From Leptodactylus fallax (Eukaryota > Chordata > Amphibia > Anura > Leptodactylidae), in assembly GCA_947044405.1 (NCBI GenBank), contig CAMRHE010000169.1:1364501-1428500 (forward strand): 64,000 nt of DNA. Reading direction: 5' to 3'. The position numbers were made by a program, and so were the translations under genes. The notes beneath the pieces were generated by a model that worked only from the letters and a program-made list of their open reading frames with translations, was not told the DNA's origin and did no database searches. Positions 24,483 to 37,132 of this stretch are shown one piece after another; the stretch's first letter is position 1, and every line of letters starts with the position of its first letter.

Positions 24483-24779
24483 TGTCAAATGTGATGGGTA
24501 TACTACAATACATTTTTTAATTTTAGTTCTATGCATGTTAATATACATATCTCACAAATGAGTTCAATGTAGTATAGACATATTCTTAGAGGTTGTATTT
24601 CAAGAAGCCATTATTTTCTGTAGCATATCACTGGGGTATATGTGACAACTGAGGACTGTGGCTGCAGTGGTCACAGGAACCTTGTCGCTTATGACTTGGC
24701 CAGTCCTTGCACTGGAAGGAATGGGGAATGTGCTGCCTGGTTTTCAATTTAGCCTAAAAAAAAAAAAACCTTTAATTTC

Positions 24780-25092
24780 TCATTTAAATGTGGTTGGAAA
24801 ATTACATAAGTAGTTAACACATATCAACAGGATAAGTGATAAGTGGCCTATTGGTGAGGCTCTGACAACCGGGACCCCACCAATAACGTGAATAGGGTCA
24901 AAAAGTCCCATTCGGCTCCATTCAACTGCCAAAGAGAAGTTGAGTACAGCACAATCGATTAAAAAAAGAGCAACATCATGCTTGACCACTGCTCCATTCA
25001 AGCAGGGGGCTCTTTTTTCATGAATAGTGAGGGTCCTAGTAGTTGAACCCCAATGGATTAGGAACCATCTTGTGGCAATACCCCTTTAATGT
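24780..25092. repeat. Frog dispersed repeat fragment
   Basis: ACACATATCAACAGGATAAG, CAACCGGGACCCCACCAATA, CAGGGGGCTCTTTTT and the end-like GGCAATACCCCTTTAATG. Same family vocabulary as 11740-11965. Confidence 0.55.
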
Positions 25093-25341
25093 ATCACAAG
25101 ATCTTAAAGTGAATTCCCAATTGGACATGTTAGTATATCCAAAGGATAGGCTATAAATGTCTGATAGGCAATTCATTGTTCTCTAAGTAGGGAATCCTCA
25201 TTTAAGAATCCCTCCCAAATCATGTGCTTAACTGTAAAATTACCCTTTTATTCTCAGAGGGCTGGCTCAGCACAATTTTTTGAAAGTGTACTTTTCCACT
25301 TTTTGTGTTGAATAGGTTTTTAAAGTAAATCCCATCCTTAA

Positions 25342-25610
25342 AGTGTACCTCCAGTTATAAAACATCATTTCAGAAATGAATACTACAAACTTTTGCTGGG
25401 AGTGTAAGACAATTGGCTGCAGCAGGAAGCCCCCCTCCTATCTCCATTGACACAATTATTATTAAAACACTTTTGCTAAACATCATCCCTATCACTCACT
25501 TACCAGTCAAAATGGAAGAGATGAGCAGAAAAGCCTGCAGACTGACCAACAATGAGGTCACGTTTACCTTCTGTTTATATGTATCTTGCATTTCTGGGTT
25601 TAGTGTGCCT
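25342..25610. mobile_element. Short TTAA-flanked MITE
   Basis: TTAA at 25338-25341 and 25611-25614. The left end AGTGTACCTCCAGTTATAAA is homologous to the outer element of the 15.5-18.2 kb nest; the right end read inward is AGGCACACTAAACCC. Non-coding. Confidence 0.65.
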
Positions 25611-25614
25611 TTAA

Positions 25615-26240
25615 GAGTCTAGCTTATGTTCTATGAACTGCCTGACCACTATCTAATAAACCACTTGTTGTATGCCTATACAGTTGAGTACTTGCAGATG
25701 ATGTTTATCCTTTCAGATGACAAATTTGGCTAGTATCCCCTGCTTATTAGACTGCACTTACCATACATGAGTGCTCCTGTCTTTTTTTGAAACTTGTAAA
25801 ACCAGCGTAGATATCATTTTGACTTAGGGTGTCTTACATGATATAACGCTTTAGTTGATCTACCTATCAGTATATTGCTGTTGTCTGCAGGTAGTAGGTG
25901 AAGGCAGCTTGGTTGTTTTTTATTCTGGGTACTCCTGTTGCGGTATTTATTCGTCCAGCGCCTGTTAATCACAGTGAGTTTACAGTCCTATTCCACACCT
26001 GTCACAGGTGCTGATCATTAATCAGTTATTACAGCAGTTTATTCTGCTGTTGACAACTTGCAATTTCTCTGTGATTCAGCCAGTTTGTCAGGTGGGAATT
26101 ATGGCATGCCGCATGTGACAAAACACATCACTATTTTTTTCCGTTTTTTTTTTTTTTTTTTTGCAATTTCAGACACACTCGTCCTCTCTTCACATCTCCC
26201 CCTCCTCCTTTTAGACAAACAATATCTGGGAACTCAGAAG
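25615..26240. other. Unassigned DNA
   Basis: No gene or clear repeat. A 20-base T run lies near 26143-26162. Confidence 0.5.
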
Positions 26241-26720
26241 TAATAAGGCGGAATGCATAATTAATTACCCAGCTTGCTCTAATTAGGGATGAATAAGTTG
26301 TGTCCCTCTCATCATCGCAAATGTGGTGATGGGTAATACCAGTTTATGCTATATTAACTGCAAATATGCAATCCTTCTGAGTGCACTTTCCTTGATGAAT
26401 TTGATGAATGTGACAATAATTAGCAGAGACAGATGAGAGCTAAATTACTACTGACAATGTAATGTTATCCTGCTCGAGGGCCTGGGAACATGGCAGGCTA
26501 ACATGGCAGGGACCAAGGCCTCCTAGTCTAATTAATATTCTTTTTTTTTTTTTTTTTTTTTGCTAGTGGAAAAAAGGAACGGTAATTGTTTTCGTCAAAG
26601 GCTGCAGGGAGTTATCAGGGTAATAAAGTTAATTAGCAGAACAAACATCCTTTCACTGCTTTACCAGATTGAGGAAAAGAGGGCAATTCAAACTGCAGAA
26701 AGACATAACTAGATGAGATG
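26241..26720. promoter_or_regulatory. Candidate conserved non-coding (enhancer-like) block
   Basis: Repeat-poor, non-coding, dense in homeodomain-type TAATTA words: ATAATTAATTACC (26257-26269), TCTAATTAGGG (~26278), CAATAATTAGCAG (~26414), CTAATTAATATTC (~26529), GTTAATTAGCAG (~26629). Also present are a TCAAAGG TCF/Sox-like word (~26595), CAAATATGCAA (POU-like, ~26361) and TGCTCGAGGGCC. A T-run at 26541-26562 interrupts it. This texture resembles deeply conserved vertebrate developmental enhancers, but conservation itself was not tested. Confidence 0.35.
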
Positions 26721-26870
26721 ATAGGGGAGCACCATTTACACAGGAGGCTAGTCATGAGAGCTTTTCTACTACTCCTATATTCTTTGCTTTACTGTTTAGG
26801 AATGAATAGTTTTCTTATTTATAAGCATATTACTACTGGCTGAAGTAATCTATAATCTGACCACCACATA

Positions 26871-27337
26871 CAGTACTGTGCAAAAGTTTTGAGCAGGTGG
26901 AAAAAAATTCTGCTAAATAAAAATTCTTTAAAAAAATAGAAGTGTTAATAGTTCATTTTTGTCAATTAATATAATGAAGTGAACGAACAAAACAGAAATG
27001 TAAATCACATCAATACTTGGTGTGACCAGGAGTCCTGGAAGGGATAATATGGCCCCCCACAGAGTCATGATCATGGAGTCTGTTAGGGATTATATGAAGA
27101 GACAGAGGAACTTGAGCAAGCCTACATCCACAGCAGATTTGTGATTAGTTCTCCAAGATGTTTGGAACAACCTAGTTACTTCAAAAACTGTGTGCAAGTG
27201 TACTTATAAGACTTAATGCTGTTCGGAAGAAAAGGGTGTCCACACCAAATATTGATTTGATTTAGATTGCTCTTTTTATTTTCATTTGCTTAATTTTGTT
27301 AATTAATGATCCACACATGCCTAATACCTTTGCACTG
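26871..27337 (+). mobile_element. Deleted Tc1-type element, 467 bp
   Basis: TA flanks at 26869-26870 and 27338-27339. Ends CAGTACTGTGCAAAAGTTTT and, inward from the right, CAGTGCAAAGGTATTAGGCA are a recognisable Tc1/mariner terminal repeat. The interior keeps only the C-terminal part of a transposase. Confidence 0.85.
27045..27262 (+). pseudogene. Transposase C-terminal remnant
   Basis: Reads IMESVRDYMKRQRNLSKPT, comparable with the IESVWDYMKRQ block that holds the catalytic Glu in this family, then LVLQDVWNNLVTS. Two catalytic Asp blocks are deleted and stops follow. Confidence 0.7.
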
Positions 27338-27381
27338 TATGTAGTTTTCACATGGAACATAATTATATAATTTTAGATTTA

Positions 27382-27570
27382 GGCTGGGGGCCCATGTGGC
27401 ATTTTATACTGCGGTTTGGCAAAAACCGCAGCGTTTTACAGTCCCTGCAAAGTGAATAGGATTCTAGCAAATTCCTTCCACACCTTGCAGAAAAATACCT
27501 GCAGCGGAAATGGTGAGATTTACAAAACAGACGCGGTTTCGGAAATCACAGCATGTCGATTATACTACTC
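27382..27570. repeat. 'AGGCTAAGGCCCCA' family, 3'-truncated copy
   Basis: AGGCTGGGGGCCCATGTGGC at the start, TGCAGCGGAAATGG and CAGCATGTCGATTATAC before it breaks off. Confidence 0.7.
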
Positions 27571-27734
27571 ACCTAACCATGTTGTCACAGACCTGCAGGC
27601 TCCCGCTGTAATGATGTCTGCAGCTCAACGATCATTGTGCTTTCCTGCTGCAGACATCACCAGCTGAAGGCTGAATAATGGAGCACGGAGCTGATAGCCA
27701 ACAGGTAAGCACGTTTCCTAAAAAAAAAAAAAAG

Positions 27735-27995
27735 GGTACCCATTGGTTTGTATCCATTGCTTACCATTCGTATTTCCATAGACATACATGTCACTTTCAC
27801 TTTGACATAACTTGTGCTGTGTTTGCCTTAGAGAGCTAGAAAGGGTCCTAAGTGCCCTGACAGTGTTATATACCATGTTTTCAGCCAATTTAAGGTGTGG
27901 TTCATACCGAATTTGTTCGACCCGAAAATAATCTTGGACCTGCAACCTAAACCCAAAAAACAAAATATATCTTGAGAGGCTTGCCCACCTCTAGT
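27735..27995. repeat. End fragment of the 42.5-47.2 kb hAT family
   Basis: Parallels 46950-47195: TTGTATCCATTGCT, CATAGACATACATGTCACTT, TTTGCCTTAGAGAGCTAGAA, GTGTGGTTCATACCGAA and the end-like ATCTTGAGAGGCTTGCCCAC followed by CTCTAGT. Confidence 0.65.
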
Positions 27996-27999
27996 CTTA

Positions 28000-29910
28000 T
28001 GGTATCACATTCTACTATACCACTGTTGGTGCCACAGCGTTGGCGTAAAAAAAAAAAAAAAGATTGAAAAACGTCAAAATGATTGAAAAAATGTCAAAAA
28101 ACACCTGTCTCATTTCATCGTTTAATGCCAACACCATTTTGATTTTACATCTGCTCACATGAAGGGATAATTTTTCACAGGTTTTTGTTTTCAATATTGT
28201 AATTTTTGGAGCATTTTAAATGTAAAAATCTGTAAAAGCGAGTGACTTAAGCAAGCAATATGCTGACCATGGCCCTTATCACATGTAAAAATCACAGATA
28301 GCACAGCACAGTGGGAACATTCTGTCAGGCCTAGGAGATTTGCCTACTCTTCTGGGAGTCCAGGAGGTCACCACTGTTTTCAGAAACCTCCCAGATTTTC
28401 CAGTAGATTTGGCAAGCATAGGTGTCCCTACCTTTTCATTCTGAGTCCAAACAGTTGCAACAGAGGCAAACTGTGCAGAAACATACCCCTTTAGCAAGTG
28501 GAATGGTAAGACTAGGTTTATTCACACAGAGAGGAATAACAAAAAAAAAGCAACACAAAGTAATAAGAAAAAAACTCCAGAATTGTTATATCATGAGGGA
28601 TACAAGTATTTACTGAGGCTGTGTTTAAACAATCAGATTTTTTTATGCAGTTATTAAAGCCAAAACTTGGTTCAGACCATGAAGGATCATAATCTACTCC
28701 TGGTTTTGGCTTAAAAAAACTGTATAAGAAAACCTGAAGGTGTAAACCCAGCCTAAAACAGACATGTCAGGAGAGTTGACAGGTCCTCCATAGGCACACT
28801 CTTTGACAAAAAGAATATAATGCACCCAGACAGAAATATCGGATTTCTGCAAAACTTTGTATGCAGTTGTATGCATACAAAGTATGCAGATATGTCAATG
28901 ATTACAGGTGTGGATTGATTAGACACAGGATCTTGCCACAGTAGCACATAAGAGTCCTTCCCTCTCTGCTCTATAAATAAAAACAAAAAAAAACAAAAAC
29001 AAAACAAACCTCTCAGAGGCTACTTTTCGGTAGTGTGCCTCTTAGTGAGATTTTGTTGACTGCTAGACGTGTGCCTGCAACAAACTTGAACACATTTTGC
29101 CCAGTTAACATGAAAGGGGACACATCATTGGACTCTGAGATGGACATTTCTATGAATTGCCTGCCATATAGGCTGTGGTCATAGCAGTTAGAAAGTGTTG
29201 GGAGCAGACAGTGTGAGGGCACACACACAGAGTAAACAGGCTGTGGAGGGCCCAAACAGGCCACCAGCACAAGCAGCTTCCACAGTTTCCTTGTCCATGG
29301 TGCAGACACAGGTGATACATTCATTGCACACCCCTGTCTCTGTCAGGACCATTTTCAGGTGCTTACTAGAAGGAAATTCGGTGCCACTACATCTTTGGTC
29401 TGTAAGTATATAAGGAAAATCCTATGAAGAAGAAAAATTAATGGGCACCACTGAATATTAGACTAGTGGGGTTCATCTCATGTATGCAAAGCTAGCATGT
29501 AAACAACAAACGGTGAAAAAGATGCATACATATTAAAGAGATGCTCAACTCAAGATTTGGCTAGAATTAAAAAACATTTTGCTTTATTGGCACAAAGAAA
29601 GTATAAAATTAATTGAAAGTTAAAACCAACCCCCATGGGACCTAAAGATGTATTACAGAGTATAATGCTACAAGGAAGACACATGACATGCAAGATCACA
29701 TGCGATCAACAGTAGAATAACAGAGGACCCTTAAAATGGAGGTATAAATACCTCTATATGTGATTAACCTAAGTCTGTCCCTATTCTCTAAGTATGTATA
29801 ATAATTTAGAAGACCTAGAAGGATATACAAAATATAAAAGTAATTAATTACAAAGAAAAAATAAGAGTCCACATGGATATAACAAATAATTCACTAGTGT
29901 GGATATATAT
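28000..29910. other. Unassigned DNA
   Basis: Contains A-runs near 28048-28062 with a short tandem GATTGAAAAA..GTCAAAA. Otherwise no gene or repeat recognised. A 103-codon minus-strand reading at 29013-29324 has a hydrophobic start but no recognisable domain. Confidence 0.45.
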
Positions 29911-29914
29911 ATAT

Positions 29915-30368
29915 TGGGGAAGGTAGCTCGGTAGCAGCAATGGTGCGGACCCAACCAGTCAGAGACAGGGACACAATGTCTGGTGCAAAGAGGTTTATTT
30001 GAAAAATAAAACAAAAATAAATAAACTTTCACTTCAGGTACAACAAGAAAACATCAAACAAAAACCTGCTTATCTGTATAGCTAGCACAGAATAAGGCTA
30101 GCTATATGTGTGGCTTACTACCAGCCACAAAACAAAGAACACAGGTCTCACCAGACTCTCAGTATTCCTGGACAGACCCAGGCACCTCCTCTTTCTCCCA
30201 GAATCTGCCCTGAAGTGTAGGCTCTGCAGCCTTTTATGGCCCAGTAATGAGCCTGGGACCTACACCTGGGGCTGAGGTCTACTCAAGACTCGCACTGTAC
30301 CACACATATGTCAGAAACCTGGGGGAGATATACCGTGACTCTAGCACCCTGCCTGTCACCACTTCACA
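29915..30368 (-). mobile_element. Probable solo LTR of an LTR retroelement
   Basis: On the minus strand it begins TGTGAAGTGGTGACAGGC and ends ACCTTCCCCA, i.e. TG...CA. It has a TATA-like CCATAAAAGG (complement near 30230-30240) and an AATAAA poly(A) signal (complement near 29995), in LTR order. Flanking ATAT on both sides could be a 4-bp duplication, but the AT-rich context makes it ambiguous. No gag/pol or second LTR nearby, so it would be a recombined solo copy. Class not determined. Confidence 0.5.
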
Positions 30369-30372
30369 ATAT

Positions 30373-32450
30373 ATATACGTATATATAAGGATAACATAGT
30401 GCTAACCAAACATAAAGTATATATTGCCACAGAAAAGTAAGAAATATTACCACTAGGTCACAATCCACCAGAGGTTGGTTTAGCAGTGATCCCCATACAT
30501 CACCCTCCTAGAGGGCTTCCTCATGGGTATCAACAAGGCCAAACAATAGTAATTTATATAGAGGAAGTAAGTACCTGATGTGCAGCATATGTGAATCTCG
30601 TGAATCTCGTGTTTCTCAAGTCTAATGCTGGCTTATGCACATGCGCAAGAATTTATCGCCCATAATGGAAATGTCATATGCATATGTGCGGCATATTGTT
30701 ACGCACTGCGCATGTAGGAACAATAAACATGTCTGAAAGTGAGTAAAGCAGTTGTCTGGTTTAAGGCACCAAGATAAACCTGTCATCTACAAATTCAAAC
30801 GCATGCGCAGTACATTAATCACAGAAACTATTGTCATAAAGTCTAAAAGGAGTTAGTAAACAAAAGCTATACTGTAGAAATATCACTATATAATCTTATA
30901 TCACTATGCAATCTTACTCCAAAAGATACATATCAAAGTTATAACCATATTAGTATCTGACTGATATCCTCATATATCATCCGTATAGATATATACGAAT
31001 TCCAACAATGTTGACTATATAATTTGTATTAAATAAAGGTATAAATATAGTCAAATAAATAGATTCGATTTTGCTACTAAAACCATGGCAATAAAATTCA
31101 CCAATAATCAAATCGTACTTCCTAAATTAGATGTCAAATATAGTCGTAACTATATACGTCATTATATGGAGGAGTTTGGGATAATAGAAAATTTACATGC
31201 TTAAGACACATATGCTCTTGTTGCATATCATGCTCACATGCATTAATAGATATCATATAAATAATTGAGACACATAATAAACCGGGGGAAAAAAAACACC
31301 TCTCCCCTACCAATATAATAAGTATTCTTTCAGGTAGTATCTACTGAAGGGTAAGCCAAAAACAAAAATAGGTGAATCAAATTCTTGGTCCAAAGAATGG
31401 ATCAGAATCCAGTTAGACATTAACACTGACGTTCCAAATGGCAACAGAGTGGTCGAATTATTGAAGGCTTAGGTTGTTCACAAGGGATGTCAGTTTATGA
31501 GAAGAGTCCCAAGTAGTGTTTTCAGATAATCTGTTTTCCACATGAATTGACATTTTTCATAATTTTATAAGCCAGAGTGAAAGAAATGAAAGTATGAAGG
31601 AAGTGCAATGAAATGCAAGTGTGCGTGTAATTTGTGAAGTCGTACAGTATGTGGGGTGAATAAAGAAAGTTTACGTGAGAGTGACTGGTGTGTGTGTTTT
31701 TTTTTTTTTTTCCAATGAGTGTAACCAAAATCATAGCTACCTGTGTGACTCTGCATAAAACATGCTAATTTTGTAATAAATATATTTAAACCATGAGGAA
31801 TGGTAAAAAAAAATCTGGTGCAGCAATAGCTTTTTTATGACCGATATATTCATTGATTTTAAGTAATGCAATCTACAATCAGTATCTTTTGCCCATCTGA
31901 GTGATTATTTTGTGAGTCAATGATTCATTTATACCAAACATGTACTGTACATATCTACCTTTATTTGCATGACAGTATTTATTATTATTACATTCTCAGG
32001 GCATATCTTCAATAATCTTTGATAAATTATTTCTGAATCATTTCAAAACAAATAATCTCCAGTGGGATCAAAGTCATCTCCAAATAGGGTTGTTTTCTCT
32101 TACAGCTGCTTTATGGATCCCATTCTTTTATGAGAACTTGGGCCCACCAGAGGATCCTTTGGGACTATAGTGCCAGACCTACACTGTCTATCCTGCTTGT
32201 AGTAGGTCACTATTTTAATTCTAGTTCATGCTAAACCATGCAGAAACCATAGTCTCACTAATGTATAAAATTGCTAGTTAGACCACATACAGTTTTGGAA
32301 CTTGTGTAAAAGAACATTGAGGGGTATAGAGAGTTTAGGGATATCATCCAGTTAATAAAGCACATTAGTAAGTTTAACATCATAAATAAAAGCTATTACA
32401 GTTCAGGGGCAGTGATGGCCCTGAAGCCTGAGCTACCCTCAATTATGCTC
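30373..32450. other. Unassigned AT-rich DNA
   Basis: Two kilobases without a gene or clear transposon end. Includes CTCCTAGAGGGCTTCC near 30506, TA-rich segments and a (GT)4 plus T-run near 31690-31711. Confidence 0.45.
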
Positions 32451-32454
32451 AGTT

Positions 32455-32508
32455 AAAGGGAACCTGTCAGGTGGTTTTTCCACCATAAACTGGCCCTATC
32501 ACGTAGAG
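32455..32508. repeat. Left end of a TTAA-type MITE, interrupted by hAT
   Basis: TTAAAGGGAACCTGTCAGGT and TGGTTTTTCCACCATAAACT are the start of a common frog repeat. The hAT at 32509 is inserted in it; its sequence seems to resume at 33885 (ACGTAGAGGATCAAG). Confidence 0.6.
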
Positions 32509-33884
32509 CAGGGGTGTCAAATTCATTTTCACCGGGGCCCCTTCAGCCTCATGGGGTACCTTGAAGGGCCAAGATTATTTTACACGTGTATAAAAGTAAC
32601 TTCTCCTTAACAGTTAAGCGAGCTATTAGACAGCGTATAATATAAACAGGTGCCATAGCCCCTATTTATAGCGCCCCATTTACACACACTATAATGTTCC
32701 ACAGCAGTCCCTGCACACTGTATTATGACTCGCAGCTGCCCCTGCACAAGGTATTATGCACGGTATTATGCTCCCTAGTGGCCCCTGCACACGGTATTAT
32801 GCTCCATAGCGGCCCCAGCACACGGTATTATGCTCCATAGTGGCCCCTGCACTTGTATTATGCTCCATAGTGGCCCCTGTACTGGTATTATGCTCCACAG
32901 TGGTCCCTGCACAGGGTATTATGCCCCATAGTGGCCAAACCATGAACTATTATTATACTCTGGGGTCTTTTCAGACCCCAGAGTATAATGAACGGAGACC
33001 CAGGGGAGGTGACAAACATAAAAACCAGTGTTACTTACCTATCCTGGACACCGGAGCACTCCTTGCAGCTTTCAGCCCTGTTTAATTGCGCACACACGTC
33101 ACGTGATCAGGCCGGCGACGCGACCTGATGACGTCACTAGAGGCCTCAAGCCTGCTCGGAGTAACACCGATCACAGGAGAGGTGAGTAGCATATGTTTTT
33201 ATGTTCCCTCACCTCCCCTGGGCCTCCGATTATTATACTCTGGGATCTGAAAAGACCCCGGAGTATAATAATAGTAGTGTTTGAGGCCCGCGACCTCACT
33301 TACCGATGCCCGCGGCTGCTCACAGCGGCCTCCACTTCCCATTCAGCGTCCCATAGCAGAAGGGGAAGCGGGGGCAGCCACGAGCAGACGCTGGGTAGGG
33401 AAATAAATAGGCCGTGAACTGCTGGGGATACTCCAGCAGGTCACGGCCTATTTATATATATAAAAAAAAAGTTATACTCACCTGCGATGCCTTGATGCAG
33501 ACGTCGCCGCCTCCTCTTCTTCTTGTCCGCGACGTGTGTCTCAGCGTAGGCGGCGCGATGACGTCATTGTATCGCCGCCTGCGCTGAGATGCAACGTCTC
33601 TTAAACCAGCCCAGGACAGGCCCCGCTCAGCTCTGTTTTTTTTTTTTTTTTTTTTTTTTTTAAAGCGGCCTGTCCTGGGATGGTTTACATTGAATAGAAA
33701 AATGCCGCCCCCAGACAGTGCCGCCTGAGGCAATAAAGATGGCGGCCGCCAGGGGGCGCACCGCTAATGAGGCAAAGTGAGGCGGCCGCCATCTTTATTG
33801 CTCTTGTATTGCGTGAGGCCGGGCCGGATAACAGAAGGCAGAGGGGCCGTATTCGGCCCGCGGGCCTTGTGTTTGACACCTGTG
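32509..33884. mobile_element. Non-autonomous hAT element 2 with 8-bp TSD
   Basis: Perfect 8-bp duplication ACGTAGAG at 32501-32508 and 33885-33892. Ends are CAGGGGTGTCAAATTC (left) and CACAGGTGTCAAACAC (right, inward), a different family from the hAT at 3683. The interior includes the 31-bp repeat, facing hairpins (32950-32990; 33227-33271), TGACGTCAC, AGGTGAGT, a palindrome around AATAGGCCGTGA/TCACGGCCTATT (33403-33454), CAATAAAGATGGCGGCCGCC with its inverse (33731-33750; 33781-33801) and a 27-base T run. No transposase. Confidence 0.9.
32690..32940. repeat. 31-bp minisatellite, second locus
   Basis: About eight diverged units of CACGGTATTATGCTCC + ATAGTGGCCCCTG, same family and order as 3770-4370. 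Confidence 0.85.
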
Positions 33885-34119
33885 ACGTAGAGGATCAAGT
33901 AATGACCTTTCCATTGGTGCCCATTTGTAATCTGTTTGATGCAGCAAAGCAAAGTTAGAAATGTTTGAAAGCATAAAAAGCCATACACAAATTACCCTTA
34001 GTAGTCATGGTAGGTGGGGAGCAGCTTTAGCCTAGTCACACTGTTTTCTTGCTAATCACATCTCCCTTGTGACGTTAGGGAGTGAGGGGACTGTGAGGGA
34101 GATGCCCTGGAGGTGTGAA

Positions 34120-34330
34120 TAGCAAGGAATCAATAAAGGGTGCAGTAAACTGTGTGGGGGCCAGTAAAAGGGGCATTATACTGTTTGGGAGCCAAAAAAG
34201 GGGGCATTATACTATGTGGAGGTGGGTAAAGGAAATATTATACCATGTGGGGGTCAATAAAGAGCACAAAACACTGTGTGGGGGCCAGTAAAGGGGGCAT
34301 TATAATGTGTGGGGAGACAGTAAAGCACCC
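34120..34330 (-). repeat. 31-bp minisatellite, third locus, inverted
   Basis: About six units of GGGGCCAGTAAAGGGGG + CATTATACTGTGTG. The reverse complement (CACACAGTATAATGCCCC...TACTGGCCCC) aligns with the units at 3770 and 32690. Confidence 0.8.
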
Positions 34331-34334
34331 ATAT

Positions 34335-34740
34335 CTTTGACTTCTGATTTTATGAAACCCTTGCTGTGTGTTTGAGCAAGTGTTATCCTGCTGAAAAATG
34401 CCAGTTGCAAGCCTTGCCATGAGAGGCAGAACTTCCTGCACATATTATTGAGCTGTTAGTTCCCTTCGTATCACTACTGAATAATGTAAGCAATGCACCC
34501 CAAATCATCACACCAGTTAGGGCAGTGTGTTCTTCCACAGCAAAGGTAGAATTGAATTGCTCCCCAGGTGGCCATCATTGAAATGACTATCCGATTTCTC
34601 TCAGTTCAATGATACGTCTTCTCTCAAAGTCTGTCAAATGGGCAAAATGTCTTCAAGTACGCCACAGGGATGTCTAGTAGTCAATAATTTCTCACAAAGA
34701 GCTACAATACCCAAAAGTAGCCTCTGAGAGCCTTTTTATA
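34335..34740 (-). pseudogene. Decayed Tc1-type transposase
   Basis: Minus strand, 5' to 3': GVMIWGA (complement of 34493-34512), a common Tc1 block; later YVQEVLPLMARLATGIFQQDN, the block carrying the second catalytic Asp, followed by NTQQGF where NARPHTA is usual. Stops and shifts between. The C-terminal Glu block is not seen. Appears to be the same broad family as 41520-41870. Confidence 0.6.
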
Positions 34741-34744
34741 GGCC

Positions 34745-37130
34745 AGCAGAGGAAACTTTTTGTACCCTCTTCTAGCAAGACTCAGTATCTAATTAGACCA
34801 CACCTTTAATATTTTATGTATCTGCCTTAGGCATGCCAAATTTTGTAGAAATCTGCCATTTCTAACTGGGGGCATCATTGATGGAGTAGCAATGAGTGTA
34901 TATACCAACTCAGGACTAATATGGAAAATCAGCCATAAACTTGTAGATGAATAATCAAGTGGACTCTTTATGGGTGAAGAGTCCTCTAGATTATTCACAG
35001 TGCTGCCATTTCATGAATTAGTTTTTTTTTATTATTATTTTTATCTACAGTCTATCTATCTATTTGTCTATCTATCTAGTCTATCTATATTTCTTTCTAT
35101 CTATTTATTCACGGTTTGCTCATAAGCCTTGACAGATCATTTAATATCATGCTTTCTTTCAAAGCTTACTGCTGTTTAAACTATGGGCAGTATGCCCAGT
35201 AATACGTAACTGAGTCTGGTCGACTAAGATTCATTTTCCCAATGTTGCTGATCTCTCTTGTCAGTAGTACAATACACTTGTTAAGTCACTGGACAATATT
35301 AGACAAAGGTTCTATGTGTCCAAAATAGGTCTAGAGCTCAAAGTATGATGGCCAATGAGTCATGATTATGTCAGCATAATAACTCTGGTTACACTAATGT
35401 GGTTAGTGATTATTTGTCATAAGACTAGCTTCATGTGATCGGTTCTGTTCTTGTAAATACTTGTGTATTATACATGTACTTTTACTGACATATAATTCAG
35501 GAACATAAAGTTCAAATGCATTTAACACAGATTTTTTAAACCAAGCAAAAAAGACAGAGATGAACTGAAGTTTATCTTATCACAAAAATAAAGAAGACCT
35601 ATCATTTAACATTTTACCCATAAGTCAAGAGTGTTTGCAAACATAAAAAACTGAAAATGCCTGCTTCAACTCTTACCAGACACTATTTCCCAATATTCCT
35701 GGCCCTTACACTGTCTGTAACAGTTCAGAAACTCTGCACTGACTGAACTCACCTAACTTTAACTATAACGATACTTGTCAATGTGACATCTCTTTTTGGG
35801 AATAAGCCTCACCCTTTCTATAGGCAACATCTGGTTTCAAGGCCCCTCTGCGAGCGTTAAACATTCTACATATGCCTTGTATCCACTCATTTATAAAAAA
35901 AAAAAGGTAATATATAAGGCAGTGTGGCAGTACCACCAGTAAGGACACTGGATATTAGTCTGATGATAAAGCACAGAAGAAACATCAAGTTAAATAAATG
36001 TGTGTATGTCTGTGTATAGCCCATTTAAGTGGGTTTCCCATGTTACACATTTCTGATATATCAGCATTTACCGTATGTCTGAATTGATCTGTAAATATAG
36101 CTGTGCATAAGCTATGCAGTCACTTCCTTTTTCCTTTTGTTGCATATGACAAACTACTGTACATAAGGCACAGAAGTGTATCTAAACCAATGTACTGTAC
36201 ATGTACTAAAGGTTGTTCTTGCTGTATATGGTGGTGCAAAAAGTAATATCAAAGACCAGAATTGTGATGGTCTGCTTGCCAGATAAGATGCAATGATGAT
36301 TCTCAACCAGGAAGAATAGAATCATCACCATCACTAGAATATAGCCTGGTAAAACCCACAGCACAGTGTCTAAGTCTGATAATGATGTACCAAGCATCAC
36401 ACTAGAGAGAAACTTTGGGGAGCACTGCCTTCCAGGAGGTATTGCTGGCAATTCTTGGCAACTCTACTGAAAGGTTCTAAGATTTCCCCTTTTAACAGGA
36501 ACCTCCTAAATTCTCTAGGAGAGTTGGCAAGTACGACTATGATGAGTTAGCATTTACTGAGGGATTATTTTATGGAAAACAGATAGAATTTGCAAGAGGA
36601 GGCTTGACTTCGTTCTCCTGCTGAACATATTATACTATCTTATACCAGAGCTTTATTGAGAGCAGTACTGCTCAGTCTTTTAAGTATATTAAACACTCCA
36701 CTGCTGTGTGAAGGAGAGAGATCTGACTATAGACTGCCACTTCTCATAGAGGGTAGGAGAACGTGAGCTCGCCCAAGCCAGGCCACACAGAATGTTCAAC
36801 AGAACCAGACACAGGCCTGTGCTGTGATATGGTGAATTCATATGTTAAATTTCAAAAAATTAGCTCCCCCATCACCCCCACCCCAAAGATCTCAGTCACT
36901 AGACATTTTTATACTGTACAGACCACCTAAAATGGATATGCCGTTGACAGATTTCCCTTATTTTCCTCCTGTTTCTTCTAGATAATCTGCCAGAGTACCA
37001 TATGTGTGAATAAACAATAAAATCATTTGCATTTGCCCATTCTGATTTTTTTCTGCTAATAGAATCAGACGTCTATATTTTCAAAAGGCCACAAAGTGAA
37101 ATCTCAAGGCTTTGCTCATCACTAAAGCTC
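34745..37130. other. Unassigned AT-rich DNA
   Basis: Includes the CTAT repeat at 35044-35105. No gene or transposon end recognised. Confidence 0.5.
35044..35105. repeat. Imperfect (CTAT)n microsatellite
   Basis: Runs of CTAT with TTTGT and AGT interruptions. Confidence 0.9.
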
Positions 37131-37132
37131 TC

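Noticed and set aside
29013..29324. 103-codon minus reading with a hydrophobic N-terminus
   Set aside because: No recognisable domain, no supporting context and low coding character; hydrophobic starts arise often by chance.
33452..33733. 93-codon minus reading with a poly-Lys run
   Set aside because: Runs through the T27 tract of the hAT element; not coding.
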